From contig JAJISI010000019.1 in NCBI GenBank assembly GCA_022848805.1, forward strand, positions 1-14,768: a DNA stretch of 14,768 nt, read 5' to 3'. The stretch comes from Thermoplasmatota archaeon (GTDB lineage: Archaea; Thermoplasmatota; Thermoplasmata; UBA10834). Positions 6,643 to 13,195 of this stretch are shown piece after piece. The notes beneath the pieces are model-generated. The model was not told the DNA's origin. It did not search any database and worked only from the letters and a program-made list of their open reading frames with translations. Within the stretch, counting starts at the first letter, position 1; every line of letters starts with the position of its first letter. A program made the position numbers and the translations under genes.

Positions 6643-7563
6643 ATGAGGATAAAGAAGTCCACACGTTGGGATGATAGGGACGGTGTCGCTTCCACCGTCG
6701 GTACGATTATGACGATTCTCGTCTTCCTAACATTCATGGGAGTGTTCACGAGTCAGATCGTCCCCGCTTGGATGAGCGACAACGAGAGCGCTCACATGGT
6801 TGAGGCGATTCAACAGATGGTATCGCTGAAGTCTGATATCGATGGACTCATCGCCGACTTCGCCAACAGCATGGTGGCGGCCACTCCGATCGTCGTCCCT
6901 GTCACTCTAAGTGCGACTGGGATCCCTGTCTTCGCTGGTCCGACCTCGGGCATTTTATCGTTCACGCCCGAAACCATCTCTGGAAGGCCTTCGTTCAACA
7001 CGAGCTACACGAGCGACCTTGAGGCCAACGACGGCCACACCGGTGGGGAGCTGAGACTCTACTGCCCCAACAGATACTATGTCGAGCAGTCTGTGATCTA
7101 CGAGGCTGGCGCATTGATCATAAACCAATCCGATGGTGAATTCATCATATCTGGGATAGGTCTCTCCATCATCGACTTCGGTGGGAGCAGAGTGGTACAG
7201 ATGACCCAGGTCTCCCTTGTGGGGCTGAATAAGACCGTAGGAGGGGTCGGGGCGAAAGTGGTCAACGCCGATCTCCTGTACGCGTCAACGATGGAATACG
7301 AGAGCGCCACGGATGAAGACATCACGTTCACGATTACGACGAAGCACGGCAATGCATGGACCAATTACTTCCGCAAGGCGCTGAACGCGACAAGCGCAGA
7401 CCTCACGCATGGAGACGATTTCGTCGTGCCGGATCCCACCAAGTACGACTTTCCGGGCAAGGTCAACGACTACTACGTCGTCACCGTTACGATAAAGGAT
7501 GTGAGCGAATTCCATCACACGAGAGCGAGCGTCCAGTTAACTGTTGGAGAGTTCGCACCGTGA
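6643..7563 (+). CDS. pilin-like secreted protein, first gene of the pilus-like operon
   Basis: The chosen ATG gives 306 residues starting MRIKKSTRWDDRDGVASTVG. A short basic tail is followed by a single hydrophobic helix (about 15-40). The DGVASTVGTIM entry resembles archaeal type IV pilin N-termini such as SPVIGTIL, although no glutamate at +5 is seen. The rest is an extracytoplasmic, beta-rich domain with several NxS/T sequons (NTS, NQS, NKT, NAT) and one cysteine, with no other membrane segment. It ends 14 bases before ATPase 1 and is the likely substrate or a subunit of the machine encoded downstream. At 306 residues it is longer than a typical major pilin (100-200), so it could be an adhesin-type or minor pilin. 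An alternative ATG at 6595, preceded by GGTGG, would add 16 residues including HCEDC. I favour 6643 because the basic N-terminus is typical of pilins. Confidence 0.6.
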   Translation: MRIKKSTRWDDRDGVASTVGTIMTILVFLTFMGVFTSQIVPAWMSDNESAHMVEAIQQMVSLKSDIDGLIADFANSMVAATPIVVPVTLSATGIPVFAGPTSGILSFTPETISGRPSFNTSYTSDLEANDGHTGGELRLYCPNRYYVEQSVIYEAGALIINQSDGEFIISGIGLSIIDFGGSRVVQMTQVSLVGLNKTVGGVGAKVVNADLLYASTMEYESATDEDITFTITTKHGNAWTNYFRKALNATSADLTHGDDFVVPDPTKYDFPGKVNDYYVVTVTIKDVSEFHHTRASVQLTVGEFAP

Positions 7564-7564
7564 T

Positions 7565-7571
7565 GAGGTGA
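7565..7571 (+). promoter_or_regulatory. Shine-Dalgarno site fixing a TTG start
   Basis: GAGGTGA lies six bases before the TTG at 7578. The nearest in-frame ATG (7602) lacks such a site, so TTG is the better start for ATPase 1. Confidence 0.6.
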
Positions 7572-7577
7572 CTCGAA

Positions 7578-9332
7578 TTGAGTGAAGCTTCCGAACCAAA
7601 GATGAGAACGGACATTCCGATAGCGAAGCCGAGCCAGCCGTTCTTCACGAAGATCTATCGCGGGTACGTGAGCGCGCTCATAAAACTCAAATCCAAACCA
7701 GTCCTGGTCAGAGAGGCGAAGGGCGCGGAGGCAAGGAGGAAGCAGTGGAAGCGCGGGAGAGGCTCGGCGTACACCGAGATACCCCCGATCACAGACCCGG
7801 CGATCCAGGAGACAGGCTTCTACGGCGTTGATGAACCCTTCACCTATGTGAGAGCGACTTACAACCAGACCAACAGCGACTACCTCTTGAGCGTCATCGA
7901 GCCGGTGCTCGACGAATTCGAGGAGGAGACGCTCAACATGATCAAGGATACTTTCACGAAGACTCTGGACTACGAGTGGGATAAGCTCGGTGTCATGGAC
8001 AAGAAGACATACCTTGAGAGGAGCGTTGACAGCTTCGTCAGAACTCGGGGGATCACCATCGAACCGATCTCAGAGGACAAGATCAAGCACTTCATCACGC
8101 GCGATTTCGTCGGTTATGGCCGGATAGATGGCCTGATGAACGACACGCACATCGAGGACGTGTCGTGCGACGGCGTCGGGGTCCCGCTCTTCGTGTTCCA
8201 TAACAAGTACGAGTCCATCAAGTCCAACTTAGTATTCGAGGATGAGGACGAGCTCAACTCGTTCGTGATCAACCTCGGGCAGCGATGCGGCAAGCAGCTC
8301 TCGGTGTCGAACCCGATCCTGGATGGAACGACTCCTGAGGGACACAGAGTCCAGGCGACTTATGCGAGAGAGGTGACCACCAGGGGTTCTTCATTCACGA
8401 TCAGACGTTTCAAGGAGAAGCCGTTCACGCCTATCGAGATGATCAAGTACGGCACGGCGTCGCCTGAGATAGTGGCATACCTATGGCTCAGCGTCGAGCA
8501 TGGCGAGTCGGCCATCATCTGCGGCGGAACGGCCAGCGGAAAGACGGCGACACTGAACGCCATGGCTTTGTTCATACCCCCGGGGGCGAAGGTAGTGACG
8601 ATGGAAGATACGCGTGAGATCAACCTTCCCCACGAGAACTGGATACCTGGGACGACGAGATCGGGCGCGGGCGAGCGCGGGCCGGATGGGAAGGCCGCCG
8701 GGGAGATCGACATGTACGACCTCGTACGCGCGGCTCTAAGACAGAGGCCGAACTACATCATAGTGGGAGAGGTCAGAGGCAAAGAGACCTACACGATGTT
8801 CCAGGCGATGGCCACAGGCCATACGACATATTCGACGATGCATGCGGACTCCGTGAAAGGCATGGTGAACAGGCTTGAGAACCCGCCGATTAACTGCCCC
8901 AGGATCCTGCTGACCGCGCTCAGGAATGTGCTCATCCAGACGCACGCCAGAGTCGGTATGGACATGGTGAGAAGGATCAAACAGCTCATAGAGATCGTCG
9001 GTTTCGAGCCGGAAACCAACGAGCTGATCAGCAATACCGTTTACGAGTGGGACCAGGCGAGCGACAAGTTCGTGTTCAAGGGCCACAGTTTCCTTTTCGA
9101 CAAGATCATGGAGATGAAGAACCTCACTCACGAGGAGCTGATGGACGAGTTCCAGAGACGTGTGGACATTGTCAAATACATGCTGGCAAAGGACATGATG
9201 GACCACATGCCCATCTGGAACCTGATCCGCGAATACTACAAGAACCCGAAGGATACGGCTGAGAAAGTCAGGCGCGAAATGGGCGTCAGCCCAACCTCGG
9301 AGGAACCGCCTGGAGGTGTTGCAGCTGGTTGA
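7578..9332 (+). CDS. type II/IV secretion system ATPase (ArlI/GspE family), copy 1
   Basis: This 584-residue hexameric motor ATPase at the cytoplasmic membrane powers assembly or secretion of pilin-like proteins. The ArlI-like core is complete: EDVSCDGVGVPLF (193-205), QRCGK (235-239) and GSSFTIRRFKEKPF (270-283), followed by Walker A GGTASGKT (316-323), the Asp box EDTREINLPHENW (343-355), GEIDMYDLVRAALRQRP (375-391), Walker B YIIVGEVRG (393-401) and the His box STMHADS (419-425). All catalytic residues are present. The N-terminus is strongly basic (13 Lys/Arg against 2 Glu between residues 25 and 61), in contrast to copy 2. The TTG start has GAGGTGA six bases upstream. The 3' end overlaps the start of F1. 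It is larger than a minimal GspE core because of N- and C-terminal extensions. Confidence 0.92.
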   Translation: MSEASEPKMRTDIPIAKPSQPFFTKIYRGYVSALIKLKSKPVLVREAKGAEARRKQWKRGRGSAYTEIPPITDPAIQETGFYGVDEPFTYVRATYNQTNSDYLLSVIEPVLDEFEEETLNMIKDTFTKTLDYEWDKLGVMDKKTYLERSVDSFVRTRGITIEPISEDKIKHFITRDFVGYGRIDGLMNDTHIEDVSCDGVGVPLFVFHNKYESIKSNLVFEDEDELNSFVINLGQRCGKQLSVSNPILDGTTPEGHRVQATYAREVTTRGSSFTIRRFKEKPFTPIEMIKYGTASPEIVAYLWLSVEHGESAIICGGTASGKTATLNAMALFIPPGAKVVTMEDTREINLPHENWIPGTTRSGAGERGPDGKAAGEIDMYDLVRAALRQRPNYIIVGEVRGKETYTMFQAMATGHTTYSTMHADSVKGMVNRLENPPINCPRILLTALRNVLIQTHARVGMDMVRRIKQLIEIVGFEPETNELISNTVYEWDQASDKFVFKGHSFLFDKIMEMKNLTHEELMDEFQRRVDIVKYMLAKDMMDHMPIWNLIREYYKNPKDTAEKVRREMGVSPTSEEPPGGVAAG

Positions 9333-10353
9333 AGTCACAGACCCTTTCAAGAGCGTCGAGGTCAAGAAGGAACAATACCTCAGGACGAGGCTCGCCCAAC
9401 AACGCGAGCAGATGGGGCCTCACCTCATCAGGATGGCAAAGGGCGCCTTGCCGGACTACATCAAGCTAACGCCGTTCCAGGACTTCTCATGGAGGGTAAT
9501 GGGCGGGTACGCGTCTTCGAAAGTGGACGACCACGAAGTACTGGAGGAGTCGCTGCTCAAGGCGCACATGAAGATCCGTGCGGAGGAGTACCTGGCATAC
9601 GTCGTGACGGCCACCGTCATCATGGCGGTCGTCGGCATTGGGATCGGTATAGGCGTGGGCGTGGTCATGATGGGGCTTATGGGCGTTTCCATGGTCATGA
9701 GGATCATGATAGCCCTGCTCGCGATCGGCCTGCTGCCCATGATGACTTATTTCATACTCCTAGGCTCGCCCGGTTCAAGAGCCAAGAAGCGCGGCAGGGA
9801 CATCGATAAGAGGTTGGCGGCGGCGATGAGCTTCATATCCGCGATGGCCTCGGCCGATGTGAACATCGATGTCATATTCAAGGAGCTGTCGAGGCAGAGG
9901 GTGTACGGGGAGATTTCGGCCGAGGCTGCGTGGATCACCCGGGATACTGAGTTGCTCGGCTCCGACATCCTCTCGGCCATCAGAGTGGCGGCTAGAAGGT
10001 CGCCTTCTGCTAAGTTCCAGGATTTCCTCCAGGGAGTCATCACGACATCCACATCAGGTGGCCAGTTGAAGCCGTACTTCCTGCTGAAGGCAGATGAGTA
10101 CCAGAAGGAGAACAAGCTCGCGATGAAGGCTCAGATGGAGACGCTCGGAATGCTCGCGGAATCGTTCGTCACTGTCGTCGTTGCTTTCCCACTCTTCCTG
10201 GTCCTCATCATGGCGATCATGGCCATCGTTGGAGGGGGAGACCCGGCCTTCATGGTCATGATGCTCTACCTGGTGGTGTTGATGATGATCCCTATCTCCC
10301 AGTTCGGATTCATATTCGTCATATGGAACATGTCCAAGGAGAGTGCAATGTAG
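9316..10353 (+). CDS. GspF/TadC-like membrane platform protein F1
   Basis: This 345-residue inner-membrane platform protein forms part of the base on which the secretion ATPase acts. It has a long cytoplasmic N-terminus (1-92), then two adjacent hydrophobic segments (about 93-125 and 127-150) that are rich in Gly and Met. A cytoplasmic GspF-type helical domain follows (about 155-280, with KRLAAAMSFISAMASADVNI at 165-184), then two further membrane segments (283-305 and 310-337). The start is uncertain. GTG at 9316 overlaps the end of ATPase 1 by 17 bases, but GGAGGTG at 9312-9318 covers it. By Shine-Dalgarno spacing the in-frame CTG at 9325 fits better; the first ATG is at 9412, inside the conserved-looking N-terminus. 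The stop is directly followed by the ATG of F2. With F2 it seems to equal one ArlJ-type protein (usually about 560 residues with two GspF domains) split in two. Confidence 0.82.
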   Translation: MLQLVEVTDPFKSVEVKKEQYLRTRLAQQREQMGPHLIRMAKGALPDYIKLTPFQDFSWRVMGGYASSKVDDHEVLEESLLKAHMKIRAEEYLAYVVTATVIMAVVGIGIGIGVGVVMMGLMGVSMVMRIMIALLAIGLLPMMTYFILLGSPGSRAKKRGRDIDKRLAAAMSFISAMASADVNIDVIFKELSRQRVYGEISAEAAWITRDTELLGSDILSAIRVAARRSPSAKFQDFLQGVITTSTSGGQLKPYFLLKADEYQKENKLAMKAQMETLGMLAESFVTVVVAFPLFLVLIMAIMAIVGGGDPAFMVMMLYLVVLMMIPISQFGFIFVIWNMSKESAM

Positions 10354-11298
10354 ATGGCTGCCGAGTCGAGTTCAGAGAAGGGCGGCGGCAAGGACAAGGC
10401 CCTCAAGGGATCCAAGATAGGGGGCGGCAGTGAGGACCGTAGCAGAACTGTGCTCGCGATATCGCTCTCGCTCGTCGGCATCTTCACGTTCATGGCGATA
10501 CTCGACGCCATCGGAAGCTTGAACATGCCGCTGGACCCGATCGACTACGTCATATTCGCCATGCTGTCGTTCCTCGGCCCGTACGGCTTCTACATGAGCA
10601 CCAAGGAAAAGCACATCCGGGAGATCGAGTCGCGGCTACCGGACTTCCTCAGAGATGTCGCTGAGGCTGGTCGGTTCGGCATGACCCTAGCTGACGCAAT
10701 CGTGGTCGCGTCGTCCGGCAGGTACGGAAGGCTCACCCCGGAGATCAGAAAGATGGCAGCCCAGATCGAGTGGGGGGTGCCGGCGTCCGAGGCGGTGCTG
10801 CTCTTCTCCGAAAGGGTGAAGACTCCCCTCGTGAACAGGATGGTTTCGATCATCAGGAAGGCCAACGATGCGGGTGGCAACGTCGCGGACGTGCTGAGCA
10901 TGGTGTCCCGGGACGCGAAGGAGACGATGCTCACCGAGCAGGAGAGGAACGTCACCATGTCGACCTATGTTATGGTCGTGTACATCTCGTTCTTCGTGTT
11001 CATAGCCACCATCCTGATCCTGCAGGGACAGTTCCTGCCGAAGATGGAGGAGGCGGGGAGAACCGTCAGCGAGCAGGCTGAGGCACAGGGCTTGGCCGAG
11101 ATTCCAGGGGTCAACATCCAGGTATCCATCATACCCGAGATAGGTTTCATCTTCCTCCTGTCCGTGATCGTGCACGCCATAGGAGACGGACTCCTGGCAG
11201 GAGTCATCTCGAGCGGAAGTCTCTCGATAGGTATGAGGCACAGCTTCATCATGCTGGTAGCTGGATTCATGACGCTCAGAGTGTTGTTTGCTACGTGA
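10354..11298 (+). CDS. GspF/TadC-like membrane platform protein F2
   Basis: This 314-residue partner of F1 has a Gly/Lys/Ser-rich cytoplasmic tail (1-30) and two hydrophobic segments (32-52, 62-82). A classical T2SSF domain follows (about 90-200) with SRLPDFLRDVAEAGRFGMTL (93-112) and RMVSIIRKANDAGGNVADVL (162-181). Membrane segments follow at 203-224, 260-285 and 292-312. The ATG directly follows the stop codon of F1, and GGAG lies about 11 bases upstream within F1. The last codons overlap the GTG start of ATPase 2 (GTGA), so the genes are translationally coupled. The T2SSF signature is clearer here than in F1. It probably forms a hetero-oligomeric platform with F1, as TadB/TadC do in bacterial Tad systems. 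Confidence 0.86.
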   Translation: MAAESSSEKGGGKDKALKGSKIGGGSEDRSRTVLAISLSLVGIFTFMAILDAIGSLNMPLDPIDYVIFAMLSFLGPYGFYMSTKEKHIREIESRLPDFLRDVAEAGRFGMTLADAIVVASSGRYGRLTPEIRKMAAQIEWGVPASEAVLLFSERVKTPLVNRMVSIIRKANDAGGNVADVLSMVSRDAKETMLTEQERNVTMSTYVMVVYISFFVFIATILILQGQFLPKMEEAGRTVSEQAEAQGLAEIPGVNIQVSIIPEIGFIFLLSVIVHAIGDGLLAGVISSGSLSIGMRHSFIMLVAGFMTLRVLFAT

Positions 11299-13031
11299 TT
11301 AACATGACCGAAACTGAGCAGCCAATGGTCGAGGAGGAGGGCGAGGCGCCCGAGCAGCCGCCGAAGGAAGAGAAGGAGAAGGGAGCGGGTAAGCCGGGAC
11401 TGCTCGCCACCTACTACGGCATACTCTACAGGATGAGGCCTAGGCCTGCCAAGAAGACCGTGTCCTCGAGCGAGGGCAAGACGGACATGAGCCAGATCGT
11501 GGAGATTCCGAAGATTGCGGAGACGAACATCGACGAGGTCGAGATAATCCCAGTCAAGAAGAACTACTCGTTCGTGCGAATAATGTACGACAACATCGCG
11601 AACGAGTACATTTACGAGGTCATCGAACCGAAACTCACGTCCGACGAGGGCGACGTACTCGAGCTGCTGAAGGAGACGCTCGTGGCATCCGTCGAGCGCA
11701 TGACCGAGGAAGACGCGGAAGGCAAGGAGAAGTACCTCCGCGGAATCACTGAGGAGCTGATGACGAAACTGAACATCGCACTCCACCCTATATCCAAGGA
11801 GAAGGTGATGTACTACATCCTCAGGGATTTCATAGGGTACAGGGCGATCGATGTTATGATGATAGAGTCCAACGTCGAGGACGTGTCGTGCGACGGCGTC
11901 GGGGTCCCGCTGTACATCTACCACAGGAAGTACGGCTCAATAAGATCGAGCCTCAAGTTCGATAATGAACAGGAGCTCGACGGGTTCGTCGTCTGGCTAG
12001 CGCAGAGGTGCGGCAAGCACATATCGGTTGCGAATCCGCTCCTCGATGCCACGATCCCTGACGGATCCAGGTTGCAGGCGACCCTAGGGAAGCATGTGAC
12101 CAAGAGAGGTTCGTCATTCACCATCAGACGGTTCAAGGAGAACCCGTTCACGCCTCTGGACCTGCTGAAGTTCAAGACCATGAGCACCGAGATGATGGCC
12201 TACTTGTGGATCAGCATAGAGCACGGCCAGTCGATGCTCGTATGCGGCGGCACTGCGAGCGGCAAGACGACCACGCTCAACGCGGTCCTGCTGTTCATAC
12301 CGCCACAGATGAAGATAGTCTCGATAGAGGACACGCGCGAGCTCAACCTCCCACACGAGAACTGGGTTCCTGGTCTGACCAGGGAGGGGTTCGGCGGGAA
12401 GAGCGCCATCACGGGCAAGGCCGCCGGCGAGATAGACATGTTTGACCTCCTGACGGCATCGATGAGGCAGAGACCGCAGTACCTGATGGTCGGGGAGGTC
12501 AGAGGCAAGGAAGCGTATGTCGTGTTCCAGGCAATGGCGACGGGCAAGACCTGTTACTCGACGTTCCACGCAGAGGATGTTCAGGCGATGGTACACAGGA
12601 TGGAGAACGACCCCATCAACCTCCCGAGAGCGCTCGTCACGGCCCTGAACATCGTCCTCATGCAGGCGCAGGTCAAGGTGGGCACCAAGATGACCAGGCG
12701 CGTGAAGTCGCTGACGGAGATAGTCGGGCTCGATCCCGAGACAGACGAGCTCATCACGAACTCGGTGTACACATGGAACCCGGCGGACGACACATTCAAC
12801 TACAGCGGTCACAGCTACATCTACGAGAAGGTCAGGATGGCCAGAAACTGGGCGCCCAGGGAGATGGAGCGGGAGATCAAGAGGCGCGTGGACGTCCTCG
12901 AGTACATGAAGAAGACCAGCATAGACGACCACAAGAAGGTCGCGACGATCATCTCCGCTTACGGCAAGGACCCGGACAAGGTCATGAAGGAAGTCAAGGC
13001 GAAACTGGCGGAGGGCGGGTCGCCAGCGTAG
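11295..13031 (+). CDS. type II/IV secretion system ATPase (ArlI/GspE family), copy 2
   Basis: This 578-residue paralog of the first ATPase is catalytically complete. It has EDVSCDGVGVPLY (195-207), Walker A GGTASGKT (318-325), the Asp box EDTRELNLPHENW (345-357), GEIDMFDLLTASMRQRP (378-394), Walker B YLMVGEVRG (396-404) and the His box STFHAED (422-428). The tail at residues 5-29 is highly acidic (10 Glu among the first 29 residues), the reverse of copy 1. GTG at 11295 overlaps the F2 stop (GTGA); the ATG at 11304 is an equally good start, and no strong Shine-Dalgarno site is seen. It is the last gene of the operon. Having two motors suggests either extension and retraction roles or a mixed hexamer; the sequence does not say which. 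Confidence 0.92.
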   Translation: MINMTETEQPMVEEEGEAPEQPPKEEKEKGAGKPGLLATYYGILYRMRPRPAKKTVSSSEGKTDMSQIVEIPKIAETNIDEVEIIPVKKNYSFVRIMYDNIANEYIYEVIEPKLTSDEGDVLELLKETLVASVERMTEEDAEGKEKYLRGITEELMTKLNIALHPISKEKVMYYILRDFIGYRAIDVMMIESNVEDVSCDGVGVPLYIYHRKYGSIRSSLKFDNEQELDGFVVWLAQRCGKHISVANPLLDATIPDGSRLQATLGKHVTKRGSSFTIRRFKENPFTPLDLLKFKTMSTEMMAYLWISIEHGQSMLVCGGTASGKTTTLNAVLLFIPPQMKIVSIEDTRELNLPHENWVPGLTREGFGGKSAITGKAAGEIDMFDLLTASMRQRPQYLMVGEVRGKEAYVVFQAMATGKTCYSTFHAEDVQAMVHRMENDPINLPRALVTALNIVLMQAQVKVGTKMTRRVKSLTEIVGLDPETDELITNSVYTWNPADDTFNYSGHSYIYEKVRMARNWAPREMEREIKRRVDVLEYMKKTSIDDHKKVATIISAYGKDPDKVMKEVKAKLAEGGSPA

Positions 13032-13195
13032 ACCGGCATGTATCTTCCCACATTCACTATGATAGTGTCAGACGTCAGCGCCGCACGCCCGCATTTCTGT
13101 CTAGCCAGTTGTTCCTAGGTCGCAAGCGAGTTGGCTCATCAGGCAAAACGATGAAAAACAGGAAACGGTAAAGGGTTTTCCTCGGTGATGTACGA
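13032..13195. other. convergent intergenic region
   Basis: This region of 164 bases separates the stop of ATPase 2 from the stop of the minus-strand surface protein. It contains a CACTAT-G-ATAGTG palindrome (13055-13067), whose one-base loop is too tight for an RNA hairpin, and an A-rich stretch near 13146-13171. I see no gene, no tRNA and no convincing terminator hairpin. Confidence 0.5.

Noticed and set aside
13055..13067. CACTAT-G-ATAGTG palindrome as a terminator
   Set aside because: A one-base loop cannot form an RNA hairpin and no T-run follows. It could be a protein site, but nothing supports that.
13140..13195. Possible C/D box small RNA (ACGATGA, GTGATGT)
   Set aside because: Only C-box-like sequences are seen; there is no CTGA D box at proper spacing.
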